64,000 bases of DNA from Streptococcus anginosus (lineage in GTDB: Bacteria; Bacillota; Bacilli; Lactobacillales; Streptococcaceae): NCBI RefSeq assembly GCF_900636475.1, contig NZ_LR134283.1, forward strand, positions 682,001 through 746,000. The letters are read 5' to 3'. Position numbers and translations under genes: made by a program. Every line of letters starts with the position of its first letter. Position 1 is the first letter of the stretch. Of the stretch, positions 45,918-55,722 are shown one piece after another. The notes below the pieces were generated by a model. It was not told the origin of the DNA and made no database searches. It was given only the letters and a program-made list of their open reading frames with translations.

Positions 45918-47906
45918 CTAATCCACCGCCTTAATCTCCAAAATCATATCGCGGATTTGGGCGGCCAGCTCGAAGTCCAGAAGACCAGCAGCTTCTTGCA
46001 TTTGTCCTTCTAGCTTTTTAATCATATCCTTGCGTTCCTGCTTATTAAGACTTTCAATATCTACCACTTCTTCCTTGTCTGGTAGAGTGGCTTTTGTCAC
46101 ACTGATTAGGTCACGGATTTCTTTCTGGATTGTTTGCGGTACAATACCATGTTCTTCGTTATAAGCCATTTGAATCTGACGACGACGGGCAGTTTCATCC
46201 ATAGCTTTTTGCATGGAATCTGTAATCGTGTCCGCATACATGATGACGTGGCCTTCACTATTACGGGCAGCCCGACCAATGGTTTGGATCAAACCACGCT
46301 CATTACGTAAGAAACCTTCCTTGTCTGCATCAAGAATGGCAACCAGACTAACCTCTGGCACATCAATTCCCTCACGCAACAGGTTAATTCCGACTAAAAC
46401 ATCAAAGACACCTAACCGCAGGTCGCGGATAATTTCTGTCCGCTCTAAAGTCTTGATATCTGAGTGCATGTATTTGACCTTAACACCCATTTCTTTAAAG
46501 TAATCCGTCAGATCTTCTGCCATCTTTTTAGTCAACGTTGTGATAAAGGTTCGCTCATTCTTCTCTGCACGCGCATTGATTTCCCCTAAAAGATCGTCTA
46601 TTTGCCCCATAGTCGGACGCACTTCAACTTCTGGATCCAGCAGTCCAGTTGGTCGAATAATTTGCTCAATTACTGTATCCGTCTGCTCTCGCTCATAATC
46701 CCCTGGTGTAGCAGACACGTAAACAATCTGGTGCACATGACTTTCAAATTCTTCCCGACGCAACGGACGGTTATCCAAGGCAGAAGGTAAGCGAAATCCA
46801 TAATTAACCAACATTTCTTTCCGAGAACGGTCACCATTATACATACCTTTGATTTGCCCCATAGTCATGTGACTTTCGTCTACCATGATTAAAAAATCAT
46901 CAGGAAAGAAATCTAATAAAGTGTAAGGTGGCTCACCTTCACTCCGTCCGTCCATGTGGCGAGAATAATTCTCTACACCATTCGTGTAGCCCATTTCGCG
47001 CAGCATTTCAATATCATAGTCCGTTCTTTGCTTCAACCGCTGAGCTTCTAAAAGCTTCCCTTCTCTTTCAAAAAAGCCTAGCTGATCTTCTAATTCCGCT
47101 TGAATTTTACCAATGGCAATTTCCATATTTTCGTCATTGGTCATAAAGTGAGTGGCAGGGAAAATAGCTAAATGGTCTACTTCGCCCAACACTTGACCTG
47201 TCAATGCTTCCACTTCTCGAATGCGGTCAATTTCATCCCCGAAAAATTCCACCCGAAAGGCATGTTCATCGCGAGAAGCTGGGAAGATTTCCACAACATC
47301 GCCACGCACACGAAATTTTCCTCGTTGAAAGTCAATATCATTGCGCTCAAATTGAATATCAACCAAATCATTGAGAAGTTGATCCCGTGAAATCTCTAAA
47401 CCAGGTCGCAGACTGACCACGCTATCGGAGTATTCCTTAGGCGAGCCCAAACCATAAATGCAGCTGACTGATGCCACAACAATCACATCGTTGCGCTCCA
47501 AGAGAGCCGAGGTTGCTGAGTGACGAAGTTTGTCAATCTCATCATTGACCGAGCTGTCCTTCTCAATATAGGTATCACTAGAAGGCACATAGGCTTCCGG
47601 TTGGTAATAGTCATAGTAAGACACGAAGTATTCAACCGCATTGTCAGGAAAAAACTCCTTAAATTCACCATAGAGCTGACCAGCCAGAGTTTTATTATGA
47701 GCGATAACTAGGGTCGGTTTATTGACCTTTTGGATGACCTGACTCATAGTATAGGTCTTTCCAGTTCCTGTCGCTCCCATGAGAATCTGAGCTTTCTCAC
47801 CACCCTCTATATTATCCACTAATTGCTCAATCGCCTGTGGTTGATCTCCTGAAGGCTCATACTTGGAAACTAATTTAAATTTATTGTCCGTAATTCTATT
47901 TATCAT
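45918..47906 (-). CDS. uvrB: UvrABC system protein B
   Basis: DNA-damage verification helicase of nucleotide excision repair, loaded by UvrA and recruiting UvrC. The 662-residue protein has Walker [16 protein letters not shown], the beta-hairpin [22 protein letters not shown]-type [12 protein letters not shown]-terminal helicase motifs [18 protein letters not shown] and QTIGRAARN, and a C-terminal UVR motif. Monocistronic. Confidence 0.98.
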   Translation of the reverse strand: MINRITDNKFKLVSKYEPSGDQPQAIEQLVDNIEGGEKAQILMGATGTGKTYTMSQVIQKVNKPTLVIAHNKTLAGQLYGEFKEFFPDNAVEYFVSYYDYYQPEAYVPSSDTYIEKDSSVNDEIDKLRHSATSALLERNDVIVVASVSCIYGLGSPKEYSDSVVSLRPGLEISRDQLLNDLVDIQFERNDIDFQRGKFRVRGDVVEIFPASRDEHAFRVEFFGDEIDRIREVEALTGQVLGEVDHLAIFPATHFMTNDENMEIAIGKIQAELEDQLGFFEREGKLLEAQRLKQRTDYDIEMLREMGYTNGVENYSRHMDGRSEGEPPYTLLDFFPDDFLIMVDESHMTMGQIKGMYNGDRSRKEMLVNYGFRLPSALDNRPLRREEFESHVHQIVYVSATPGDYEREQTDTVIEQIIRPTGLLDPEVEVRPTMGQIDDLLGEINARAEKNERTFITTLTKKMAEDLTDYFKEMGVKVKYMHSDIKTLERTEIIRDLRLGVFDVLVGINLLREGIDVPEVSLVAILDADKEGFLRNERGLIQTIGRAARNSEGHVIMYADTITDSMQKAMDETARRRQIQMAYNEEHGIVPQTIQKEIRDLISVTKATLPDKEEVVDIESLNKQERKDMIKKLEGQMQEAAGLLDFELAAQIRDMILEIKAVD

Positions 47907-47979
47907 TATTCTTTTCCTCTATACAATCTTCTCTTATTTTATCACAATTCTTAAAATATCACTGACTTAGGATATAAAG

Positions 47980-48008
47980 AATCTCACCTAGTAAAACTAA
48001 GTGAGATT
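47980..48008 (-). terminator. Terminator at the end of the second CPBP gene
   Basis: Minus-strand 13-bp stem AATCTCACTTAGT / ACTAGGTGAGATT (one wobble pair) overlapping the gene's last codons, followed by CTTTATA; a weak T-run. Confidence 0.6.
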
Positions 48009-48956
48009 TGATTTTCTAAATTGCAATGCTGTAGGCAATTTTTCTTCTTTTTTAAGAGACCAATACAGATAGGCAATACTGAGAATTAACACCAGACTGG
48101 TGAAAATAGAACCTTCTGCACCAAAAGACCCACCCGAAAGCCAATCTACACTGGATTTCGTATTGTAGGCAAAGACAGAAGCTTCTGCTCCCTGACCACT
48201 GACCTGAATACCATAAATATTACCTTGAACAAAATTCCAAGCCCCGTGGATACCAGCCAGACCCCACATATTGTCCGTTTTTAGCATGTAAAAACAAGCG
48301 AAAATACCATCAAGAATAATGTTGATAATCGAAAGAAGCGTTACACCGGGATTTAATAAATGGAGAGCACCAAATAGACCAGCAGAAATTAAGATACCGA
48401 CCAAAATATTTGACTTGGCAGTAACCGTAGGAAATAGCCAACCACGCGTCACCAATTCTTCTGTTCCGCCTTGTAAAATCCAAAACGGAATCAAGGCGAT
48501 GATAAAGAGCAAGGGTTCCAAACTAAGATGGTTGAGTTCTAACCTACCTAGACCTGTCAGCAAAAGCAAGACAACTATGAGAGAAAACTGTGCCGCTCCA
48601 ATCAAAAATCCTTGTCCTAATTCTTTAAACCAATTTTCCTTAAAAAAACCAAGACTTGAAAAAGGTCTTTTTTCAACGCACTTCACCCAAAGAAAGAGAG
48701 CCAAAGAAATAAAGAAAAAGAGGAAGAGTTGAATGAAAATCATATAATGCGATATCAGTTTTTGTATCATTACAAAGCCCGCCCCAGAATGAACAAGGCC
48801 AAGCACAAGACCCAGCAGTATCGAAATTGGAACCAATGCAAGCCCACCGACAATTTCACCTCCATAAACAAAAACAATCGAGAGGATAATTGCCAACCAG
48901 ATAGGCGGAATGTAACGGGACTGTTTCACATTATCAAGCATACGAGATTTAAACAT
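47997..48956 (-). CDS. CPBP-family intramembrane protease
   Basis: A second, unrelated-looking CPBP protein of 319 residues with about eight membrane segments. EExxxR appears in TEELVTRGWLFP, and histidine motifs in FGALHLLNPGVTLL and GIHGAWNFVQGNIYG. Start ATG follows AGAAAGGGAATTTT. Possible peptide-processing or immunity function; no associated peptide gene seen. Confidence 0.88.
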   Translation of the reverse strand: MFKSRMLDNVKQSRYIPPIWLAIILSIVFVYGGEIVGGLALVPISILLGLVLGLVHSGAGFVMIQKLISHYMIFIQLFLFFFISLALFLWVKCVEKRPFSSLGFFKENWFKELGQGFLIGAAQFSLIVVLLLLTGLGRLELNHLSLEPLLFIIALIPFWILQGGTEELVTRGWLFPTVTAKSNILVGILISAGLFGALHLLNPGVTLLSIINIILDGIFACFYMLKTDNMWGLAGIHGAWNFVQGNIYGIQVSGQGAEASVFAYNTKSSVDWLSGGSFGAEGSIFTSLVLILSIAYLYWSLKKEEKLPTALQFRKSNLT

Positions 48957-49081
48957 AAAATTCCCTTTCTATTTTTTATTATTATATCATATTTATTTTA
49001 CGCAAATCAAAAAAGAAATTATCGTCCATGTTATAAAATCTAACATAAAAATGCGAAATATTTGCCTTTCGAAGATATTTC

Positions 49082-49090
49082 TGGTATAAT
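49082..49090 (+). promoter_or_regulatory. Promoter of the glutamine-type ABC operon
   Basis: Extended -10 TGGTATAAT with a weak TTTGCC -35 18 bp upstream. Confidence 0.6.
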
Positions 49091-49118
49091 TTAAAAATAT
49101 TCTTTAAAGGAGAGACTC

Positions 49119-51302
49119 ATGAAGAAAAAAATTATAACTTTTTTGTTAGCTTTACTACCACTCTTTGCAGTAACAGCTATTCATGCCGATACAATCAAAG
49201 TGGTATCTGATACAGCTTACGCACCTTTTGAATTTAAAGATTCCGATCAAACTTATAAAGGTATTGATGTAGATATCATCAATAAAGTTGCTGAACTAAA
49301 AGGTTGGGACATCAATATGACTTTCCCTGGCTTCGATGCAGCCGTTAACACCGTTCAGTCTGGTCAAGCAGATGCTATTATGGCTGGCATGACAAAGACC
49401 AAAGACCGTGAAAAAGTCTTCACCATGTCTGATACTTATTATGATACAAAAGTTGTCATCGCAACGACTAAAGCCAATACAATCAGTAGTTATTCACAAT
49501 TAAAAGGAAAAACTGTTGGGGTTAAAAACGGAACTGCCTCTCAACGCTTTCTAGAAAAAATCAAAAACAAATACAAATTTACTATCAAAACATTTGACAC
49601 AACTGATTTGACTTACAACAGCTTGAATTCTGGTTCAATTGATGCCATGATGGACGACCAACCAGTCATTGAGTATGCTATTAAACAAGGTCAAAATTTA
49701 AAAATCTCTATAAAAGGAGAAGCTGTTGGTAGTTTTGCTTTTGGTGTCAAAAAGGGAAGCAAGTATGAATATCTGGTAACAGAATTTAACGAAGCGCTTG
49801 CTCAAATGAAAAAAGATGGTTCTCTTGAGAAAATTATCACAAAATGGACAAGTTCTACAGCCACGAAAACAACTAGTTCTACTCCAGAAACCACTACTCC
49901 TGCTGGTCAAAAAGCTACTCCCGTAAAATCAACATATACCATTGCGAGTGACTCTTCCTTTGCACCATTCGTTTTTCAGGATAGTAATAACAAATATACT
50001 GGGATTGACATGGATTTGATAAAAGCCATTGCCAAAGACCAAGGTTTCACGATTGAAATTACAAATCCCGGATTTGACGCTGCTTTAAATGCGGTACAAT
50101 CTGGACAAGCCGATGGAATGATTGCAGGGATGTCTGTAACAGATGCTCGTAAAGAGACCTTTGATTTCTCAGAACCATATTATACTGCAAACGCTATCCT
50201 TGCCGTCAAAGAATCCAGTACAATTGCTTCTTATAAAGACTTGAAAGGTAAAACAATCGGGGTTAAAAACGGAACTGCTTCACAAACTTTCTTAACAAAA
50301 AATCAAAGTAAATATGATTACAAAATTAAAACATTCGCTGATGCTTCTTCAATGTATGATAGCTTAAACTCTGGCTCTTTGGACGCCGTTATGGATGACG
50401 AACCTGTTGTTAAATACTCCATTAGCCAAGGTCAAAAACTAAAAACTCCAATCAAGGGAACCCCTATCGGAGATACTGCTTTTGCAGTGAAAAAAGGTAG
50501 TAATCCTGAATTGATCCAAATGTTTAACAATGGTTTGGCAAATATTAAAAAGAACGGTCAATATCAAAAAATTCTTGATAAATATTTGAAAAAAACCAGC
50601 TCTGCTTCTAGCTCTTCAGACAGTACAGTTGATGAAACAACCATTTGGGGGCTTCTCCAAAACAACTATAAGCAATTGTTAAGCGGACTTGGTATCACCA
50701 TTGCTCTTGCGCTTCTGTCATTTGCTATTGCTATGGTAATTGGAATTATCTTTGGAATGTTCAGCGTGAGTCCTGTCAAAGCCCTCCGCGTCATCTCAGA
50801 AATCTTCGTGGATGTCATCCGTGGAATCCCACTTATGATTCTCGCAGCCTTTATCTTCTGGGGCATCCCAAACCTTATTGAATCAATGACAGGTCATCAA
50901 AATCCAATTAACGATTTTGTAGCTGGCACGATTGCTCTTTCTCTCAATGCTGGCGCTTATATTGCAGAAATCGTCCGTGGTGGAATTCAAGCTGTTCCAG
51001 TTGGACAAATGGAAGCCAGCCGAAGCCTTGGTATTTCTTACTCAAAAACCATGAGAAAGATTATTTTGCCACAAGCAACAAAAATCATGTTACCAAACTT
51101 CGTCAATCAGTTTGTTATCGCTTTGAAAGATACTACAATCGTCTCTGCTATCGGTCTCGTCGAACTTTTCCAAACGGGTAAAATCATCATTGCTCGTAAC
51201 TATCAAAGCTTCAAAATGTATGCTATCCTAGCAGTTTTTTATCTGATTATCATTACTCTTTTGACTAGACTTGCAAAACGCTTAGAAAAGAGGATTAAAT
51301 AA
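49119..51302 (+). CDS. Amino-acid ABC transporter: tandem substrate-binding domains fused to permease (GlnPH type)
   Basis: A 727-residue polar-amino-acid importer subunit. A signal peptide ([23 protein letters not shown]) is followed by two homologous SBP domains (about 25-245 and 270-510), each with the [22 protein letters not shown] entrance and GVKNGTASQ motifs. A His/Met permease domain follows (about 510-727) with the EAA loop [22 protein letters not shown]. The fusion of two binding domains to the membrane subunit matches streptococcal and lactococcal GlnPQ. Coupled with glnQ: the last base and first base nearly coincide. Confidence 0.93.
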   Translation: MKKKIITFLLALLPLFAVTAIHADTIKVVSDTAYAPFEFKDSDQTYKGIDVDIINKVAELKGWDINMTFPGFDAAVNTVQSGQADAIMAGMTKTKDREKVFTMSDTYYDTKVVIATTKANTISSYSQLKGKTVGVKNGTASQRFLEKIKNKYKFTIKTFDTTDLTYNSLNSGSIDAMMDDQPVIEYAIKQGQNLKISIKGEAVGSFAFGVKKGSKYEYLVTEFNEALAQMKKDGSLEKIITKWTSSTATKTTSSTPETTTPAGQKATPVKSTYTIASDSSFAPFVFQDSNNKYTGIDMDLIKAIAKDQGFTIEITNPGFDAALNAVQSGQADGMIAGMSVTDARKETFDFSEPYYTANAILAVKESSTIASYKDLKGKTIGVKNGTASQTFLTKNQSKYDYKIKTFADASSMYDSLNSGSLDAVMDDEPVVKYSISQGQKLKTPIKGTPIGDTAFAVKKGSNPELIQMFNNGLANIKKNGQYQKILDKYLKKTSSASSSSDSTVDETTIWGLLQNNYKQLLSGLGITIALALLSFAIAMVIGIIFGMFSVSPVKALRVISEIFVDVIRGIPLMILAAFIFWGIPNLIESMTGHQNPINDFVAGTIALSLNAGAYIAEIVRGGIQAVPVGQMEASRSLGISYSKTMRKIILPQATKIMLPNFVNQFVIALKDTTIVSAIGLVELFQTGKIIIARNYQSFKMYAILAVFYLIIITLLTRLAKRLEKRIK

Positions 51303-52042
51303 TGGCTAAACTAAAAATTGATGTCAATGATTTACATAAATACTATGGGGAAAATGAAGTTCTAAAAGGAATCACAACCAAATTCTATGAAGGGGACGTC
51401 GTTTGTATCATCGGACCTTCAGGTTCAGGAAAATCAACCTTTCTTCGCAGTTTAAATCTCCTTGAGGAAGTAACAAGTGGAACCATCACTGTGGACGGAT
51501 TTGATTTGACCAATAAAAACACAGATGTTGATCTAGTTCGTGAAAATATCGGTATGGTTTTCCAACACTTCAATCTCTTCCCTCACATGACCGTTTTAGA
51601 AAACATCACCTTTGCACCTGTCGAGCACAAACGAATGACACAAGCCGAAGCTAAAAAACTCGGTATGGAGCTATTAGAAAAAGTCGGTCTCTCTGATAAA
51701 GCTGATGCCATGCCAGATAGCCTCTCAGGTGGACAAAAACAACGTGTTGCAATTGCACGGGGACTTGCTATGAATCCTGATATTATGCTCTTTGACGAAC
51801 CTACTTCTGCTCTTGATCCCGAAATGGTTGGAGATGTTCTCAATGTTATGAAAGAATTGGCCAAGCAAGGCATGACTATGATTATCGTAACTCATGAAAT
51901 GGGATTTGCTCGCCAAGTGGCAAACCGTGTTATCTTTACGGCTGACGGAGAGTTTTTAGAAGACGGTAAACCCGACCAAATCTTTGATAATCCACAGCAC
52001 CCACGTCTAAAGGACTTCTTAGATAAAGTCTTGAATGTGTAA
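51302..52042 (+). CDS. glnQ: Amino-acid ABC transporter ATP-binding protein
   Basis: A 246-residue ATPase driving the upstream fused importer. Walker [16 protein letters not shown], signature [17 protein letters not shown], Walker [15 protein letters not shown], and H-loop [11 protein letters not shown] are present. Start ATG at 51302 immediately follows the previous gene. A terminator follows at 52052-52079. Confidence 0.95.
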   Translation: MAKLKIDVNDLHKYYGENEVLKGITTKFYEGDVVCIIGPSGSGKSTFLRSLNLLEEVTSGTITVDGFDLTNKNTDVDLVRENIGMVFQHFNLFPHMTVLENITFAPVEHKRMTQAEAKKLGMELLEKVGLSDKADAMPDSLSGGQKQRVAIARGLAMNPDIMLFDEPTSALDPEMVGDVLNVMKELAKQGMTMIIVTHEMGFARQVANRVIFTADGEFLEDGKPDQIFDNPQHPRLKDFLDKVLNV

Positions 52043-52051
52043 TAACACTTC

Positions 52052-52079
52052 ATCCCGAAAATTGTTTCGGGATTTTTTA
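52052..52079 (+). terminator. glnQ terminator
   Basis: Perfect 9-bp stem ATCCCGAAA / TTTCGGGAT, loop ATTG, followed by a T-run. Confidence 0.92.
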
Positions 52080-52127
52080 TATTCGTATTTAATTTATTCC
52101 TAATTGAAAACTTAACTCAGGTCTTTT

Positions 52128-52156
52128 TTGACATTAAATCACTTTTTTGTTATATT
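52128..52156 (+). promoter_or_regulatory. Promoter of the ABC-F leader
   Basis: TTGACA (52128-52133), 17-bp spacer, TATATT (52151-52156): a near-consensus promoter. Transcription would begin about 52163, giving a leader of about 255 nt. Confidence 0.85.
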
Positions 52157-52187
52157 AAAATCAATGAAATTCGGAGGTAAGGAGCTT

Positions 52188-52211
52188 ATGTACAAGAAAT
52201 CTATTGCTTAA
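52188..52211 (+). CDS. Leader peptide MYKKSIA upstream of the ABC-F gene
   Basis: A seven-codon open reading frame with a strong RBS (GGAGGTAAGGAG just upstream). Its codons 3-6 overlap the left arm of a predicted RNA helix, so ribosome position on this peptide would decide the leader structure. It is far too short to be a functional protein. Confidence 0.65.
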   Translation: MYKKSIA

Positions 52212-52376
52212 AGGAAACTTTATCTAGTAGATTTTTTGTTGTGCTCTTGCTCATTTTCAAAGAAGACAGTTTTACTTCTCAAGGCTAAATATATCCATCG
52301 CAAACTACTTGCTTTGCAATATTTGTTAGCAACTCAAAAGCAAAAACAGCTCTACTAGGTAAATAGGGCTGTTTTT
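52194..52376 (+). promoter_or_regulatory. Three-state ribosome-mediated attenuator
   Basis: (1) Anti-antiterminator: AAGAAATCTA (52194-52203, inside the leader peptide) pairs with TAGATTTTTT (52228-52237), enclosing TAAAG-GAAA-CTTTA (52209-52222). (2) Antiterminator: TTTATCTAGTAGA (52219-52231) pairs over 13 bp, one G-U, with TCTACTAGGTAAA (52351-52363). (3) Terminator: AAAAACAGCTCTA (52342-52354) pairs with TAGGGCTGTTTTT (52364-52376). Structures 1 and 2, and 2 and 3, exclude each other. Stalling on the leader peptide would block 1, allow 2 and prevent 3. Confidence 0.8.
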
Positions 52377-52417
52377 CTTAGCTCTAAAATGACAATGAAC
52401 ATCATAAGGAGACATAT

Positions 52418-53953
52418 ATGCTACAAATTCGACATTTAACCATTACACATTTAAAAGACTTCAAAAACATGGTTAGTGATTTGTCACTCACTGTTAATAC
52501 AAGTGATAAAATTGCCATTATCGGGGAAGAAGGAAATGGAAAATCTACTCTTCTCAAACTACTCATGAATGACGCACTTGTTTCAGACTATGTTAGTTAT
52601 ACGGGAGAGATTCAAAAAAGCTATAATCGTTATGCTTATTTGCCACAAACTTTACCTGAAAATGAAAGAAAACTCTCTCTCAACGACTATTTTTTTGGAG
52701 ATTTGGAAGTAGACCTAGATTACAACAAACTTTATCGCTTCGCTCAAGAATTAAAGTTTGACAGTCAACGTTTTACTAGTCAGCAAACCTTAGCCTCTTT
52801 ATCTGGTGGCGAACTATTAAAAATTCAACTTTTAAAAATCCTCTCTACTGATTGGGACCTTCTCTTTTTAGATGAGCCTTCTAATGATTTAGATCTAGAT
52901 ACTCTGATATGGCTAGAAAATTTTCTCCAAAATACACCTCGAACAGTTATCTTCGTTTCCCATGATGAAAGTCTTTTAGGTCATACAGCAACAAAAATCG
53001 TGCATTTGGAATTGGTTAAGAAAAAGCAAGAAACTCGGACGACTGTGAGGAATCTGGATTATGAGAATTACAGCCAGCAACGACAAGCTGCATTTGAAAA
53101 GCAAACTAAAGATGCAAAAAAAGAACGAGAAGAATATCAAAAAACAATGGAAAAGCATCACCGCGTCAAGCAAAGCGTAGAGTACGTGCTGCGCAATACT
53201 CACGATAGCACGGCTGGAAGATTAGTGGCTAAAAAAATGAAAAATGTCCTCTCGCAAGGCAAACGATTTGAAAGAGAAGCGGCTGAAATGACAGAATTGC
53301 CAACACAGGCAGATGCTATCAATCTACAATTTTCTACTATCACTCCCCTGCCATCTGCAAAAAGAATAATCATTCTCGAACAGATGTGTTTGAAAACAGA
53401 GGAACGTACCTTAGCCCAAAATATAAATTTTGAACTCTTAGGGCAGGAAAAGATTGGGATTATTGGTAAAAATGGTGTCGGTAAATCTACTTTTCTCAAA
53501 GAACTGCGACATCTGCTGAAAGAAAAGAGAGGCATTACACTAGGATATATGCCTCAAAACTATCATGATATTTTAAATGAAGCCGATTCTCCAATAGATT
53601 TTCTAACATCCACAGGAGAGACTATTGAGCGAGAAAAAATCCTCACCCACCTAGCCAGTCTGCAATTCACGCGTAATGAAGTGCAACATTCTATTTCCCA
53701 GCTATCTGGTGGACAAAAAGCTAAATTACTGCTTCTAAAAATGGTATTAGATCAAGCAAATGTCTTGATATTAGATGAGCCAACACGTAACTTTTCTCCT
53801 ACTTCGCAGCCACAAGTACGAAAACTTTTTACAGACTATAACGGCGCTGTCATTACCATTTCACATGACCGCACCTTTCTCAAAGAAGTTTGTCAGAAAA
53901 TCTACCGCTTGACTAAGACAGGACTAGAGCTAGTCAGCAAAGAACAGCTATAA
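52418..53953 (+). CDS. ABC-F family ATPase, probable antibiotic-type ribosome protection protein
   Basis: A 511-residue soluble protein with two ATPase domains and no membrane segments. NBD1: Walker A GEEGNGKST, signature LSGGELLKIQL, Walker B LLFLDEPSNDLD. Linker (about 200-290): charged helices, KEREEYQKTMEKHHRVKQ. NBD2: Walker A GKNGVGKST, signature LSGGQKAKLLL, Walker B VLILDEPTRNFSP. The second NBD lacks the usual NHLD after DEPT, seen in some antibiotic-resistance ABC-F proteins. Such proteins enter the E site and displace drugs from the peptidyl-transferase centre. The attenuator upstream supports drug-inducible expression. Which drug class is not readable from the sequence. Confidence 0.88.
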   Translation: MLQIRHLTITHLKDFKNMVSDLSLTVNTSDKIAIIGEEGNGKSTLLKLLMNDALVSDYVSYTGEIQKSYNRYAYLPQTLPENERKLSLNDYFFGDLEVDLDYNKLYRFAQELKFDSQRFTSQQTLASLSGGELLKIQLLKILSTDWDLLFLDEPSNDLDLDTLIWLENFLQNTPRTVIFVSHDESLLGHTATKIVHLELVKKKQETRTTVRNLDYENYSQQRQAAFEKQTKDAKKEREEYQKTMEKHHRVKQSVEYVLRNTHDSTAGRLVAKKMKNVLSQGKRFEREAAEMTELPTQADAINLQFSTITPLPSAKRIIILEQMCLKTEERTLAQNINFELLGQEKIGIIGKNGVGKSTFLKELRHLLKEKRGITLGYMPQNYHDILNEADSPIDFLTSTGETIEREKILTHLASLQFTRNEVQHSISQLSGGQKAKLLLLKMVLDQANVLILDEPTRNFSPTSQPQVRKLFTDYNGAVITISHDRTFLKEVCQKIYRLTKTGLELVSKEQL

Positions 53954-53973
53954 GTTTGTTCTACTAGTCAATC

Positions 53974-55722
53974 TTAAACAGCCAAACTTCCTTGAGCTGT
54001 CTGCATTTGGTAATAAACGCCTTTTGCTTGCATCAGCTCTTGATGACTGCCATATTCCACAATATCTCCGTCAACCAACACTAAAATGATATCTGCATTC
54101 TGAATGGTAGACAAGCGATGAGCAATGATAAAACTGGTTCGCCCTACCATGAGCTTATTAAAAGCCTCTTGAATGAGTACTTCAGTCCGCGTATCAATAG
54201 AGGAGGTTGCTTCATCCAAAATCAGGATTTTAGGAACCGCTAGAAAAACACGCGCAATGGTCAATAGCTGGCGTTGTCCTTGTGATAAAGAATCTCCTGC
54301 ATCTGCTAGATAAGTATCGTAGCCATGTGGTAATTGCTGGATAAAGAAATGAGCATTAGCAGCTTTAGCTGCTGCAATTACTTCTTCTCGGCTAGCCTCT
54401 GGTCGCCCAAAAGCAATATTTTCATGAATCGTCGCTGTCTTCAGCCATGTTTCTTGTAAAACCATACCAAACTGCTGGCGAAATGAGACTCTGGTATAAT
54501 CTGTAATATCTCTGTCGTCTAACTTAATTTTACCCGCATCTACATTATAAAAACGCATGAGGAGATTGATTAAAGTCGATTTTCCAGCACCAGTTGGTCC
54601 AACAATAGCAACTTTGCTTCCTGCTGGAACGGTCATGTTTAAATCGTGAATCAAAGGTTTATCTTTTTCATAACCAAAACGGACATGTTCAAAACGAATC
54701 GCTCCCCGTACTGCCTCACTCGTAAGTTCTTCTTTCCCCGTTTCCACAACTTCTTTTTCATCTAAAATCATGTACAAGCGCTCTGCACAAGCAAGGGCAC
54801 TTTGCAATTCAGCCATAACAGACGAAATGTCGTTGAAGGGCTTAGTGTATTGGTTGACATAATTTAAGAATGTCACTAATTGTCCAACTGTGAAACTAGA
54901 GCCGTTAATGATACGAACCGCACCAAATCCAACAACAATGGCATAAATAAGAGCATTCACGAAGCGAGTCGCTGGATTGACAGTCGAGGAATAAAAGATA
55001 GCATCCTGAGAATAGTCCGCATAGCTCTCATTGCCCTTTGTAAAATCCGTAATGAATTGCTCTTGAGCATTAAAACTTTGAATCAAACTTTCTTGAGACA
55101 AACTTTCTTCAATGAGCTGTGTCTGAAGTCCTCGAGCTGTGGTTTGTTTTTGAAACAACTTATAACTTTTACGGGCAATAAAACGCGCAATCAGCATAGA
55201 TAAGGGAGTTAAAAGCAAGACTAACACCATCATGAAAAAGTCAATCTTTGCCATTGTCACAATTGTTACAAGAATAGTCAACACGCCTACAAAAAACTGA
55301 TTGAAGACCATGAGCAGACCATTATTTAACTGCTCCACGTCCGTCGTCAAGCGACTCACTAAATCACCATTCCCTTGACGATCAAGATAAGCCAAGGGAA
55401 GCCGATGAATTTTTTGAATAACTGCGTCCCGAAGTTTCTGACTATAGCTATAAATCAACTGATTATAGATTAAAGGATTGATCCATTGAATCGCTGTATT
55501 GGCAACAATCACCATACCCATTTTCGAGAGAATTGGAAGCAAATGCTGACTTGCATCGGGAAGTAGAACACTATCCACTGCATTCCCAATCAAAATCGGC
55601 AAATAAATGGTCAAAGCAACCTGAACAATCGTTCCAATTGTAGCTAGTAGGAAAAGCCAGCGCTGCTGCAATAAATCACTTGCAAGGCGTTTCAGACCAC
55701 TTTTAGAATACCTCATTTTCAT
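53974..55722 (-). CDS. Heterodimeric ABC exporter subunit (canonical ATPase site)
   Basis: A 582-residue half transporter: six membrane helices then one ATPase domain. Walker A GPTGAGKSTLINLLM, signature variant SLSQGQRQLLTIARVFL, Walker B ILILDEATSSIDT with the catalytic Glu. Start ATG 55722 (MKMRYSKSGLK) with AGGAGG; the longer frame to 55803 has no RBS. It overlaps the preceding partner gene by 20 bp. The pair resembles LmrCD/PatAB-type multidrug exporters. Confidence 0.9.
   Translation of the reverse strand: MKMRYSKSGLKRLASDLLQQRWLFLLATIGTIVQVALTIYLPILIGNAVDSVLLPDASQHLLPILSKMGMVIVANTAIQWINPLIYNQLIYSYSQKLRDAVIQKIHRLPLAYLDRQGNGDLVSRLTTDVEQLNNGLLMVFNQFFVGVLTILVTIVTMAKIDFFMMVLVLLLTPLSMLIARFIARKSYKLFQKQTTARGLQTQLIEESLSQESLIQSFNAQEQFITDFTKGNESYADYSQDAIFYSSTVNPATRFVNALIYAIVVGFGAVRIINGSSFTVGQLVTFLNYVNQYTKPFNDISSVMAELQSALACAERLYMILDEKEVVETGKEELTSEAVRGAIRFEHVRFGYEKDKPLIHDLNMTVPAGSKVAIVGPTGAGKSTLINLLMRFYNVDAGKIKLDDRDITDYTRVSFRQQFGMVLQETWLKTATIHENIAFGRPEASREEVIAAAKAANAHFFIQQLPHGYDTYLADAGDSLSQGQRQLLTIARVFLAVPKILILDEATSSIDTRTEVLIQEAFNKLMVGRTSFIIAHRLSTIQNADIILVLVDGDIVEYGSHQELMQAKGVYYQMQTAQGSLAV

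Noticed and set aside
48319..49043. Plus-strand frames opposite the second CPBP gene
   Set aside because: Antisense shadow of the membrane-protein codons; no RBS.
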